A stretch of 64,000 nt of DNA from Casuarius casuarius (taxonomy: Eukaryota > Chordata > Aves > Casuariiformes > Casuariidae). The position numbers and the translations under genes are program-made. Below are positions 1-11,300 of this stretch, piece by piece (position 1 is the first letter of the stretch; each line of letters starts with the position of its first letter). Location of the stretch: the NCBI GenBank assembly GCA_003342895.1, contig PTFA01000041.1, forward strand, positions 5,661,271 to 5,725,270. The letters run 5' to 3'. Below the pieces are notes generated by a model. The model had not been told where the DNA came from. It did not search any database and saw only the letters and a program-made list of their open reading frames with translations.

Positions 1-490
1 TGGAGCGGCGCCGCTGCCGAGGTCTCCCGGCGGCCCCGCGTGCCTTGTCCGCGCCGCGCTGCGCCGCGCTGCGCCGGGGAGCCTGGCGGCGGGGTGCCTG
101 GGGGGCGCCAGGGAGGCGCGGAGCCCCTCTGCGCTGCGTTTCTCTCCCTCCGCGAGCGTTTTCGGTCGGAGCAGGCTCAGTCGAGGAGCCGCGGCAAGTT
201 TAGCAGCAGCCCGAGGTGTCGGGCGAAGTTGTCCTCCCTCACGCGCTTTGCAGCGGCGGGAGTTGTCTGTGCGCGCAGGTCTGAGCGCTGCAGGTCGCGG
301 TCGCGGTGCTCGCTCACCACGGCGGCAGGGCCGCGGCTCAGCCAGGGGCAGCATCGCGCACGTGCCACGCGAGGCAGCGGGCGGAGCGGCTGCGGCCGCG
401 GGCGGGTAACGGTGGGGGGGCGTCAGTTATTAGCACCGGGGTTCCCGAAACGGGGGCAGCGCCAAGTAAGAGTGCACTTGCTCGCCAACT

Positions 491-510
491 TAATAAAACA
501 TATATATGTG
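491..510 (+). promoter_or_regulatory. TATA-like AT-rich box inside the CpG island
   Basis: A short AT-rich stretch with TATATA at 501-506 is embedded in otherwise G+C-rich sequence, about 60 bases upstream of the ATG at 566. A TATA box at this place would put transcription start near 530 and give a short leader of about 35 bases. This is inference from spacing only; most CpG-island promoters lack a TATA box. Confidence 0.3.
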
Positions 511-565
511 TACACACATGCACAGGCGTTCCTCTGCGCGGCACCGGGGCTCCCCGGTGACACCG

Positions 566-625
566 ATGGCGCTGAAGCTCCGCGCGGCGCTGCGGGGAGC
601 CTCCCCCCTCCGCCGGCCGCGGCAG
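566..625 (+). CDS. First coding exon, unidentified protein with mitochondrial-type leader
   Basis: The ATG at 566 has G at +4 but C at -3, so its start context is moderate. Twenty codons run to a CAG at 623-625, followed by a strong donor (gtgagc). The peptide starts MALKLRAALRG and ends PLRRPRQ. It carries five arginines and one lysine, no acidic residue, and alternating hydrophobic and basic residues. These are the classic properties of an amphipathic mitochondrial targeting presequence. The exon ends in phase 0 and joins exon 2 (4788-4849) without breaking the frame. An in-frame ATG at 506 would give a longer start, but its extra residues are rich in Cys, His and Arg and less leader-like. 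I do not recognise the gene. The mitochondrial location is inferred from composition only. It could also be a chance ORF in the CpG island, but the donor and the matching second exon argue against that. Confidence 0.55.
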
Positions 626-992
626 GTGAGCGCCGGCCGCGGGGAACCCAGCGCCGCCCCGGGCACGGGACTTGCGCGGCCGCGCAGCGCCGCGGCTCGG
701 CGGTGCTGGGCGCGGAGAGGACGCCCCGCGCCGCGGCTGTGGAGGCGAGCCGCGGTGCTAACGCCGCGCTGCCGCGAGCGCTACCGTTAACACGGAGGCC
801 GCTTCCCTCCGCGGCCGGGGGAGGGATGCGCTGCCGCCGGGGACGGTGTAACCGCGCTGTCGCTGAGGGGGGCGGACCCGGCGCGGCGGCGGGGCCAAGC
901 TCCCGCGGGCGCGGCGGGACGGGACGGCGCTGCGCTGCGCTGCCCTGCGGCGGGCCCCGGGCAGCCGCCGGGCCTGAGCGGGCCTGAGGCGC

Positions 993-1002
993 GCGCAGGC
1001 GC
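993..1002. promoter_or_regulatory. NRF1-like palindromic site
   Basis: GCGCAGGCGC differs by one base from the NRF1 core GCGCATGCGC. NRF1 sites are common in CpG-island promoters of nuclear genes for mitochondrial proteins, which would fit the leader-like first exon. In such G+C-rich sequence a one-mismatch hit is expected by chance, and this one lies downstream of the proposed start. Confidence 0.2.
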
Positions 1003-1430
1003 TGCCGGTGCCCGCGGCCGGCTCCCGCCCCCCCTCCCGGCTCCCGCCGCCTCCCCGACCGGGCTCGCTGCTCTCCAGCTCCCGCTGCGCGGGCAGCGGG
1101 GGGATCCCGCCCCCCCCTCCCCCGTTGGCGGACGGACCGGACCACCTTAAGGGTGGCGGCGGCGGGCGGCAGGTCGGCGCGCTCGTTAGGCCGTGCCGGG
1201 GGGTTGTCTTCCTCGCAGGACGGGGCGTTTGTGTTTTAATTGATGTGCTGTTTCGTTTAGCGCTTGTATGGAGCTCACGCTGGGGCTGTAATTACTGTAA
1301 TCTCGGGAACAAGCCGTTCGGTTCGCCGGGAGGGTGGCGGGGCGGGGGGGGACTTTTGGTGGCGTTGAATTTTGTGGTTTGTCAGGTTTCCAGCCGGGAG
1401 GGGCGAGGCGGGCGCAGTGCGGGGGCGAGG

Positions 1431-1568
1431 GGGCCGGTGTGAGTGTGTAAAACCCCCGGGGCAGCCGTGAGGGAGCCGGTGTGTGTAAAACCCTCCCCTG
1501 GGGGGGCCGTGTGGGAGCCGTGTGTGTGTGTAAAAGCCTCCCCCGGGGGGGCCGTGCGGGAGCTGTGG
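1431..1568. repeat. G+C-rich minisatellite, three units plus a partial one
   Basis: Units at 1431-1470, 1471-1512 and 1513-1557 (40, 42 and 45 bp), then a partial unit from 1558, share the order GGGAGCCG, a TG run, TAAAA, a C-run directly followed by a G-run, then GCCGTG. The C-run/G-run junction (for example CCCCCGGGGGGG at 1540-1551) is a near-perfect palindrome in each unit. Read on the minus strand, the units give a repeated HTHTAP-type peptide, which I regard as a by-product of the repeat. Confidence 0.85.
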
Positions 1569-3186
1569 AGTCGGCGTCGGTAGGAAACGAAGCGCCTGAG
1601 ACAAAACACAAAAGCGACCCGAAGTTTGTTGCCTCTGCTGACAGGATCCTCTCCACTCCTCCTGCCTTCTCATTTAAATGGGTACATAGATTACCCAGTT
1701 AGGAGGAAATGGGTAATAATGAAGCAATAAACACGTTTCCGATGTAATCATTGCCGTCGCTTACCAGACCCTCCTTCCCGCGACCCCGCCGCCCACCTGG
1801 GAGCAGCGCTCACCTGCCGACGTGGCACACAACGGTGGCGAGGGCAGGGCCGTGCCTTCCGGCTGCCGCGCGGAGCCTGCCGTTGTTGTTACTGCTATTT
1901 TGAACAAAATCGGCACTCTCTGTAGAGCGGCAGATGGTTGTTTTAGTGCTAATTTAGAGCAGTTAGTGCTGCGGGGAGAAGCGTTGGGAGTGAGCGGCGG
2001 CGCTGCCCGGTGGAGGAGCTGCAGGGAGCAGTTTGTCGTCTGGTCGAGGGCTCCGTGGCTGACGCGGGCTTAAAAACTCTCTTTCTAGACCTGGGTGTGA
2101 TGATGCGTTTTTAAGAAGTGACTGTTAGGCTGTTGGCTGCTTGAAAAGTACCGTATTCAGAAATCTCTGCAGAACCTAAAAATGCGCGAGTCTAGTCAGC
2201 AGAGCCGGGCGAGCCTGTAAATTACCGCGCTGTCAGGATTCCCGTTGCTTATTACAAAGTACCTTTTTACGCTGAACTTAAGCTCTACGCTACAGAGACA
2301 GCAGATGTGAAGTGATGGCTTCCAAAAGCAACACAGATGCTGTAAAATTTCCATCGCAATATTTCACTGAGGAAGCTCGGGAGACATGCTGAACGCTACA
2401 GTTTAGAATTACGCCATAACTCTCCTAGAAATAAGAGAATACCAAGTTTCTCAATTGTACGCTTGGCTTCATTTTTACTGTCATTCATGGGTTCTTGGGT
2501 TTTTTTGCAGTGTCAAAGAGATGCCACACAAAGATACTGTATATCGTGAAGCTTTTCAGTAATAAGAAAATTGGTAATGCGGACATTTATAGCAATATAG
2601 TAATCATTACATATCCGAATTCCATGGTAAGACCTTGATAATTTTTGAAATTGTCTTCCAGATATATAAAAAAGCACAGCTGTAGGGAGGTGCTTTACAT
2701 TATTTAACTGAAAAGCAGCCTGGATGGCTTAAGGCTGTGGAGTCACAGCCCATTCTGTGTTCCTCACACACTGAGACTTCCCTGAAGTCAGTAGAAGTAT
2801 TGAGGTGAAAGAATCAAGGGTCAAGTCTTAAAAATGGTTAGCGTGTTTTTCCAGAAAATACAGCAGCTGCATTTTCTAAAAACCTGAGCTTTGCTATGAT
2901 AGTGTAGATTACTTTAGAGCATTTTTGTAGAGGTTTCAAAACAGCTGTGCAGTCATCAAATCATGTGGAAATATAAAGCCAGGAGAAGAACGCGAAAATG
3001 TTACAGGTATTACAACCTTTTGCAAACCTATAGATTTGACACCAGGTAGATAAAACTTTTGCAAGTCTCGGCTGCCACAGATTTTCTGAAATCTTATCAA
3101 AAACTTTTGTTTCTAAACTTGTGTTCAAGAATTTAGGGTGCTGCTTGAGATACAGTTAACGTTCCCTCTAAAATAAGCTTTTTGTA

Positions 3187-3230
3187 TGCGTGTGTATGTT
3201 TGTGTGTGTGTGTGTATGTTTGTGTATAAG
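3187..3230. repeat. TG-rich microsatellite
   Basis: A run of TG dinucleotides is interrupted by regularly spaced TATG steps. It is an imperfect dinucleotide repeat in intron 1. Confidence 0.85.
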
Positions 3231-3597
3231 ACTTTGCCCTTGGTGTCATATGGATCACACCGAAACATTTAATGATAACTACAGGGCTTTATAGTACAGG
3301 GGGATTAGTAAATTGGCTGTTGATTTCTTTTTTGAAAGAAAAATACCACATAAAGTCCAGGATTTTTAAGGTTTTCTTTCTTATTTTTTAAAAAATTGAT
3401 GTTTAGTTTATAAGAGTGAAATAAAATTGCTTTCTAATTCACATCTACTGTTCACCAGTAAATTTTGGTGTGGTATTGTCTGCATTGGATAGGTCGATGA
3501 ATGGTGCTTTTATAAAAATGTTTGAAAAGAAAAACTCAGTCCGTGGAAATTGTTCAAATAATCTTGTTAGAATGAAGCCTTGACTGAAGCCAGTAAT

Positions 3598-3690
3598 TTC
3601 ATGGATTAAATCCAGAAGGGGCTGTTATAGCTGTCTGGGCTGATCTCCTTCCTATCGCAGGCCACAGAGCTTTATCCAGGGACTGTCTCC
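3598..3690 (-). repeat. Degraded ancient CR1/L3-like repeat fragment
   Basis: The order of short matches (ggctgatctccttcc, then caggccacagagcttta) resembles a widespread old amniote repeat whose copies carry a 'gacctcctg…caggccatagaactt' core. The match is from memory, short and diverged. The orientation is a guess. Confidence 0.4.
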
Positions 3691-4787
3691 GCAAATTCTG
3701 GCTAGCTACAAGACATTAGAGATTTTGCATGGGCAAAACACTGAACAACAGCATGAAACTAGAAACTGGGGGATTTTTTGAGGGCAGGGTAAATGGGAAC
3801 TGGAGGAAAGAATATCTTTGCTGCAAGGTTAGTAGACAGCGTAAGGTAGAATTGTGGCATCTTATTCTGTTCAGTTTTTCCCTAAAAAGTACCAAATAAG
3901 GATGAACGAAACTCTCCTTTTTCCAGTCCAACCTTTTCTTCCTCATGCCACATGAGGTCCAGAATGGAGCAACATGGTGGGCAGTTCAAATACGGAAAGG
4001 AATGCATTGATTTGTACTTCTGCAAGTATGCAAAGTGAGAATCATCGGCAAAAATCCTGCACTGAGAATCCTGCAGAAACAGGGATGGGAGAGTACAAGT
4101 GCTCATACATATCTTATATTTTGATAGATTTTTATTGCCTGAGAGAAAAAATAAATAGCATTGACACATCTTAGGCAGCCTATTTTTTATTGTGGTCCAT
4201 GCACGCTTTTTGTAGACAAGAAAAATCGTGTTCTGTTTACTAACTTTTCAGGGATGTCAAACCTGACTGCGGATGGGTGTAGTCCCATGATGCTGCGTTG
4301 GTCAGTGAGAGGTAAGCGAGCCTGCAGGCAGCAAGAAAATAGGCTGAATCTAGTGCAGTCTAGTGCTACTCCTGGAGTACAGTGAGCAGGTGGTAGGGAT
4401 GGAGGAGAAACTGCTGGAAGTGTACTTTGCTGTCCCTGTACCATAAAGGATGACAAAGTGGTTGATCGGTGCTGTGTTCTGAGGAGTGCTCCAGCAGTGA
4501 AGCTGCAGGCTGTGGTCCTGAATGTCGTTAGAGGACTTTCTGCAGAACGTGGGAGCACACCATGACCAGACTTCGTCCCGAGGCTGCTTTGGATGTGTAG
4601 GCTTAGCTAGAGAAGCAGCAGGAACAGCAGAATCAGCACAGGATGTTAGTGGGAACAGTTGTTTAGCATACATAAAATCAATCTCTATCAAAGGGCTTAC
4701 CTTTATTTGCCCACATTATGCGATCATTGACTGGCCTGTAATGTACTGTCTCTCAGTGCAATCGTATGATGTTTTGTTCGTCTTCAG

Positions 4788-4849
4788 CAAAGCTCCACAG
4801 CGGAGGAAGGGATGCAAGAAGATGTGGATTATAAGGATTATGAAAGAAA
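4788..4849 (+). CDS. Second coding exon, acidic segment of the same unidentified protein
   Basis: The exon is 62 bp, preceded by a pyrimidine-rich acceptor ending cttcag and followed by an excellent donor (AAA|gtaagtatt). Read in phase 0, as required by exon 1, it encodes QSSTAEEGMQEDVDYKDYER and ends with two bases (AA) of the next codon. Seven of its twenty residues are acidic, with two tyrosines, in sharp contrast to the basic leader. The composition looks coding: GAA, GAT and AAG codons without runs. The other open frame across this place (through 4863) lacks such order. An alternative is that translation starts at the in-exon ATG (4812), which would make exon 1 a leader exon. I do not recognise the family. 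The joined start would be about 40 residues before the next exon, which must supply one base to complete an AAx codon. Confidence 0.55.
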
Positions 4850-7800
4850 GTAAGTATTCTTGAGGACAACATTTTTCATTTTAACCTAATATTAATTTTT
4901 ATTTTGCCAGCTATTTGGCGGATGCTATTTATAATACACCTGTGCTACAGATTGCAATACCTCTGGTCTTTGATGCCAGATTTACTTGAGGAATTAAGGG
5001 GGCTCTATAACTTGATCTTAATGGTACATATATTTGGGTTATGTGATAGCAGACAGGATAATAGCACAAGCCGCTCCTGCCAGTTCTGAGTTTTGATGCT
5101 GACAGTGTATATGGAAGAACTGTAAGAGAGAAGCTGGGGAGTACAGGGTTTTTTCTCATACACTGTAAATCAGATGTGGAGTGACTCTGTTACGACATTG
5201 CAAGGAGCTGATAGGAAAGGCTTTAAGCTAAGGATGCCCCATCAGTAGTAGGCTAGTCTGGGCTATCTGAGTCTATGCAGAGACAGATTAGGCAGTGTAG
5301 TCCACTTTGATTTACCAACATTTGCATAAATTATATGGAGACATTAGCTTATGTGTATGCCCTCTTGCGTGCTGTAAATGAAATGAAAAATTAATGAGGC
5401 CATGCACTTAGGAAGAAGTATTTCATGGACAGGAACTGAAGGAAAAAAGGACACTTTGTGTTGAAAGGCATGGATAAGGATAAAACCCAGATAAAATCAG
5501 GAAGCAAAACCGTGTAGTATCGATTTGAAGGGGAACTTGTGTTGTTAATCCATGGACAATACAAAGTTGTTCTTAAATTCCGAAATTACTTTTTGCACCT
5601 CAAAAGTCAATAATAGCATCGTTCAAAGGAATAGTGTTTGCATAAGTCCACAGTCTTTAAGTATCACTGTTTCCAATCCCTGCTTTAGATGGAGGATGGA
5701 CGGCAGTAATTTTTAAAATATCAAATGATAAAAATCGCACTTAGAAATTCATACTGAAATTACTCATTGCCCTGAAGTTAAAATTGAAATAACAAACATA
5801 TCTTTCATCACTCATTCTGAATATTTATTCTTTGTGTTTCACTTACTCTAAACAAACTTTTTATCTCTGGGGTTAGATCCTGACTAATCCTTCATTTGCT
5901 AATTTTGCTGGGACAACACATAAGTGGCTGATGATTTCAAATATGAATAAGAACAGCAGGCTTGGGCTTGTATTAGTTTTGATGAATACATTGGCCTTGA
6001 GAATGACAAGTCGTGTTAGCACTTTTCACTTTATAGCATTAGTCAAAGATGTTAGCTCCATGCAGGGAATTAGAGTTAAGCAGTGTTTGGAATTGCTTAT
6101 ATGGAGCTCTTAGAGTGCCTAGTCTCAGCTGTAACTCACCCTTAAAAACCTTCCTCTATTTTTATTTTAATAAAAAATGGTGTAACTGAAAAACTAAGTG
6201 TTTAGAGGAACTTCCACTGTAACAGTAAAATGTCCTTCCTTTCCCTTTAGCCCCTGAGTTTTTAATGACGATATTTATTTGTCAGTTCGCTGGAATTTTC
6301 TTAGATCTTGGTTGATGCTAGTGATGTAAAGAACTGTCCTCTGCGTGTGTGGCGGAGAGAAAAGTGAAAATAGTGACCCATTGGTTTAAGATTTTTTTTT
6401 GTAGTTCTCTTTTGTTTGTGGGCTCACAACAATGTTACAAAAGATGCAGTCTTGAATGATTTTTTTTTCTTCTTTTATTTATTCATTTATTTTGCATTCA
6501 CAGTTGCAGGGAGGGAGAGTTGTGGTAGGGAACAGCCCCAGGGGAGGAGATGGATAATAGAAATGTAGGCCTAATGATCCAGTAGAAACTTCCGTCCCTG
6601 GTAGCATTAGTTGGGTGCTTCAGTGCTTTGGTTGGGTCAGGGCCTGTTTCTGGATGAGAGGCTTTCAATTGTTCCAGGGGATTTTGGGTTCCCAAGGAAA
6701 AAGGTGATGACAGTTGTAATGGAATAGCTGTTACTCCTACTATTTATTGCTTTAGCTTTGTCAAATTGATTCCTGCTGGTCAATTCACCAAATTAACTGT
6801 TCTGAAAGGGGCTAATAGGTGGAATATCTCCATTTTCTTGCTACTTTCCCAAATCAATGTAGTCTTCCTATCTTTATCCTTTGCTGACCTGGGCTTGTGT
6901 ATGTGTTATGCTGGTTGATCTTTTATTACTTAGGGCTCACTGCAGTAAGTCATCCCATGTAACAAACACTGATTGTTTTTGTTTGGTTTTAGCTCCTTAG
7001 CTTTAGAGCAGTCCAGCTAACAGGGCTATTGTGGAAAACTTGAAACATCTTACTGCTGTTACGGTGTTTCTGATTTGTGTATGTATGGATTCAGATGCCG
7101 GATTGGAATTTACAGATTAATGGATAAGACCTTGCTTGACTGCTATGATTTCCTGCAAGAATATTTGATGAAAAATAGAAAGTTTTTTTTCACTTTTGTC
7201 TTACTTTTCCGGGACAGACTTACTTGTTTTGGCAGAACTCAAAGGACTAGAAAACTTTTCAGAAAACTAAAACTTTTTGATTTGCAAAATGTTACTGTAG
7301 TTCTCCTCTGACATTATCATTTGGATGCCTGCTGGTCCTGTTCTGCAGAGTTCAGGCTGCCTGCCATCTTTGATACCGTGCCATGATCTTCCCTCTTTGC
7401 AGGGAGTATGGGAAGTAGGGAATCCTTCAAAGTGATCAACTGTTGGGGTTGTCCTTTAAATGGTGAGTCTAGCTGATAGAGGAGATCTGCCACATGAAGC
7501 AGGTAACCCACAAATTTAATGATATGCTACACTAGCACTTCTTAATCAAAATTTTTGTTTTCAATCAAAATATTTTGGTTTGTAAGTTTGCCTTTTTGGT
7601 GAGAAAAGTATATTTGCAGAAGCACAAAGCACTTACTTCAGACAAGCCAAAAAAATCCAACCAAAAAGTGTTTAGCTGAAAACCTGATTTCCCATCAAAA
7701 AATAGATGCAGTGGAAAATTTTCAAGCAGCCCTATATTTAACCTCCTTGGATCAAAATTCGGTTTTTGGACTGAGGGAGGCTCTCAGAGGTTTTTTGCTG

Positions 7801-8097
7801 CCTTTGTTAGGGTGACTGTTTTTTCGCTCATGACATCTGCCTGCTCTTCTAGCTATATTCAACCTTGTTATAATTCTTGCTATTGCAGCATTTTATGGTG
7901 TTCAGAATGCTAGTTCCCACTGGACTGAACTTTTGCTGGCGATATGTGCAAACTCAGTTTCTTTCAAGGGATGCATGAATCTTTCTTTTCTTATTTTGCC
8001 TGGCATTTAATAAGCAAATGTGAGTCGCTGTGTCCACTGAACAGTGAGTATACACAAAAGAAAGCACCACTGCAAATGTAATTCTCAGTTGTGCCTA
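4850..8097 (+). other. Intronic sequence, no gene seen
   Basis: AT-rich DNA with short ORFs only. It includes T-rich tracts near 6.39 and 6.46 kb and a degraded repeat at about 7.54-7.74 kb. I see no splice-flanked coding segment with good composition. Confidence 0.5.
7540..7735. repeat. Degraded A/T-rich ancient repeat with inverted halves
   Basis: The left half (caatcaaaatattttggttt) and right half (aaccaaaaagtg, then gaaaattttcaagcagcccta) resemble an old sauropsid repeat whose copies end in 'aaaatttccagccagctcta'. Recognition is by memory and weak. Confidence 0.3.
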
Positions 8098-8397
8098 AGA
8101 TTGCCTTACTCCAGGATGTTGTGGATGCAAAAAGTTTGTGTGGATTTAAGGGGGAATGGAGTAAGTACTTGAGAGATGCCCAGTGGGGGAAACTAAATAG
8201 ATAGATCACATCAGTCTCAGGAACTCCCCTGAGTCGAATATAGTGGAAGGCTGGAAGGGTATTCAGGGATAACATTGTATATGATTTCCTTGCTCTTGCT
8301 CTCTTCTTTTGGCTCTGTCTTATGGCTGCTTTTGGAAGCAGGATACTGAGCTAAATAGATTTTTGATTTGAACTGGCATAGCCGTTCTTGAGTCAGG
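8098..8397 (+). mobile_element. CR1-type LINE, 3' end fragment
   Basis: The order of matches is that of the CR1/L3-like 3' end known from turtles, crocodiles and birds. It begins with the ccaggatgttgtgg block near 8110, continues with the gaactcccctgag block near 8220, and ends with aagcaggatactgagctaaatagat and a final catagccgttcttg. The element is 5' truncated, about 300 bp, and has no coding capacity left. It is old, judging by the many substitutions. Confidence 0.75.
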
Positions 8398-11300
8398 AAA
8401 AGTAAGTGCAGGCTTTGGTAACTTGAAATTCAGCTATATTTATCAGAAATAAAACTTCTAAGTTTTTTTCTAAATTTTCTAAGAAAGGCATAAGCCAGTC
8501 ACAAATGATACCAGCACTGAAATATAGAATTTCATTTAAATAAGTTGTGATTCTAGAGTCTCAAACTTTGTGTTCAATTTTTTGTTTTTGCATTTCTCTT
8601 TCATTCTCTCCTGTAGCAATAAGAATTTGCTACAGCCATGCCTTCAATATAATTGTGAGTCTTTTGGGGAGTTCTTCCAAAGCCTGTGAATAGTGGGTGA
8701 GTGTAAGATGCCTGCAGAGTTCACTCAACTTTGTATTGAGGCAAGAAGAGAAAACACAGCTAAAATTGAAATTCAAGGAGGAAAGCTGTTAATGACTTGC
8801 ATTAGTTTCAGGATGTGCTATGTTCCGTCACTAGTTCAGTATTTGAATGCAGACTAGCCAGAATCTATCAGGAACTGGCAACAGGTGGTGTTTCTTAAAC
8901 AAAAGTTAATTGTTATTTTTTATTGTGTGTTTTGCATCTTACTCTCTTAATCTTTACAGATATTTTTAAGTTTGTTTTCATGGCAACGTAATTTAGATTT
9001 CTTCATGACTGCTGAGCATTACTCTGCTTTTTGCTCTTCATAGCCATTAATGATGAAATCTGCAAATGAGCATATGCTTAGTTTTGTAATCCTGTAGCTA
9101 AATATTTCTATATTTTAAATAAACTGATTAGCTGAAAGTAGATATACCTAGTTATATGCATGTATACTTAATATTACCTGGCAGTTACATTGATCACAAT
9201 AGACAGGAGCTCTTTTGTTTCTTTACCTGATAGGGTATACATATTGTCTTTGGATTTACTGTCAGCAGAATTTGATTATAGTGCATTGTCAGTAGGTGCC
9301 CAGTAATTTCCCTCTTCCCTATTATTGCTTTAGAATTACTTTAAATAAATATTTTGCGAGAAAAGATAGCGGCCAGACAAAATGTCAAAGGAAGAAATAG
9401 CTTGAATATTATTGAAAAAGAAATCCAGGATTCTACTACTGAAATTATGGTCGGAAAGAGGGCAGAGAACAGAGAGCACAATACTAAAGTATAAGAGTGA
9501 GCTCTTATGGTATCACTTTACAACTGTTAATGAATAGTGTGGAATCCGCATATTTTTGGAGGCATAGTGCTATGTAGTGGATTATCTTTACTTAAAGTAA
9601 TCACTTTATAAGGAGAAATTTGAGTACATTCAAATTTGTTTTGGGAAAAAACACAATTATTTTCATGCTTTCCTAAAAATGCAATGAAAATATATACATT
9701 CCTTTAAAAGTGACTTAAAAATTTTTGAAGTGAAAGAAAGAATGTAATCCCATCTCTAGATGACAAAGTATGGCAAGAATAGTACAGCCTCTCTCACATC
9801 ATTTATATGCCTTAATCTGAATCTTAATGATAGTGTCAAGAAGTGAGAGGCAAGTGGAGTTGCCAGATCTGTCCACTCTTTTGAAACTGGAAGAATTGTG
9901 GGAAATAATTAGGTGCAAAATAAACATGTGTTCAAAAGTAATTGGACTGAGACTATTAAATTTCTTTCATTTAAGTAGCAGGTAGTAACTACTAAAAGTT
10001 CAAGGAAAAGAGAAGATTACATCTTGCAGAACTTTCTCATGCAAATAGTCTTTACTAATGTCAGCGGTCCTGGTTACTTTAAAGTGTCTGCTTGCTTGAG
10101 AAAGTTTAAATCATGTCTTTAAATGAGAGAGGGGACTGGGAAACAACAAACAAAATCCAACTTGCAGTGGGAGTTAAATTGCGTGTGCATGTGGTACAGG
10201 GAGTGGGGGATGGACATTACCATTCTTTCAATATTTAATACTATTAAAACTGTGTTTGACTGGTAGCCCTTTATTGGCAGGAAAGTTGTGAAAGAGTCAA
10301 TGAAGGAAAATGCCATGTTAAAATAGATATAAAGAATCTCATGCCAAAACCCAAAGAATTACGCTATATCTTTCTACAGATTTAGGAAATGATGAAGGTA
10401 GATGGAAAAAAAAATATTTCTCTGATTATAAAATCCTGATTCCTATTGTAGATTTCAGTCTCTTGTCTGTTGAATACAGCTTTTGCATTGATCTCCCTGG
10501 TGTTTTTGAAATAGTTTCAGTATTTTTCTATGAACTAGAGCTACTAGTTTGTTTTGGGATATAAGGAATAGTTGTTCATTTTATGGGTAGTAAAGCTGAA
10601 TATCATAATTTCTGCTTTTCAGTCAGCTTATTCTGTATATAAAGCAATGACTTCAATATGCTTGGTTTTGTAATTAATAAATATAGAGTTGATCAAAAAT
10701 ATCTTCTCTAGTATGAAGCACAGACTTTAGGTTAGGATGTGTTACAGAATAATATGATAGTAATTGATTTCTTTAAGAGAGTACAAAAGCAGCACCTACA
10801 TTTTAACTAATGTTTACTGACACACTGCGTCAGTTGGGAGCTCCATCACGCTTCCTATTCCTTTCTGTTTACCACCTCCTGCTTTTCTTTACAGTCAGCA
10901 TATCTGTTAATTAGCCTCAGGTAGAGCTAGTTCTTCTAAGAAGATTTGTCGTCTTCCTGGTGATGGCCCCATGAGGTGACCATGTACACACACTCTGTGA
11001 GCAAGTTCATCTTTAACTCATTAATTTTATTGAACAGCTCCTGATTCCGAAATGTTTAACTGCTGGCTTGGTTTCCTACTCAGCAATTTGTATTTGGAGA
11101 ATTGTGGGCCTTGACTCCCATTGACTTCAATGTCATAAACACATCCCGATGAGCTCTCAGCATCTTGTGATTACCATGCTTACTGGAAATCATATTTTCT
11201 TTTATTTTTTTGTTTTTTTATGATTGCAGCAGAATGCATATAGCTTGTTGGTGGCTTCCAATTAAATGTTCTATATTACTGGGACTATTTACTTAGTTTT

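Larger units (their letters stand above)
1..1640. promoter_or_regulatory. CpG island with probable promoter
   Basis: The first 1.2 kb is extremely G+C rich and saturated with CpG, and it tapers off by about 1.6 kb. The remaining 62 kb is AT rich and CpG poor. Unmethylated islands of this kind mark promoters and first exons of vertebrate genes. Several G-rich Sp1-type boxes (GGGCGG and its complement) are visible, for example near 870, 1330 and 1400. Long open frames on both strands here, including ones of 315 and 240 codons, come from the scarcity of AT-rich stop codons and do not look like real proteins. The left boundary lies outside the window, so a divergent gene on the minus strand cannot be excluded. 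Confidence 0.9.
626..4787 (+). other. Putative intron 1
   Basis: This 4162-bp interval starts with a gtgagc donor in the CpG island and ends with a pyrimidine-rich acceptor (gttcgtcttcag). It contains the rest of the island, the minisatellite at 1431-1568, a TG microsatellite near 3.19 kb and a degraded repeat near 3.6 kb. From about 1.7 kb it is ordinary AT-rich DNA with no coding signal. ORFs at 3.7-4.9 kb on both strands are short and lack sensible composition; the one at 4522-4863 runs through exon 2 in the wrong frame. Confidence 0.5.

Noticed and set aside
40..1145. Long open frames on both strands at the left end (315 codons plus, 240 codons minus)
   Set aside because: Their composition is Arg/Ala/Gly/Pro only, they overlap each other on opposite strands, and they coincide with the CpG island, where stop codons are rare by base composition.
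1186..1673. Minus-strand ORFs with a repeated HTHTAPTRPP-type peptide
   Set aside because: The repetition is explained by the 42-45-bp DNA minisatellite at 1431-1568. Two different minus frames show equivalent repeats, as expected for a DNA repeat and not for a protein.
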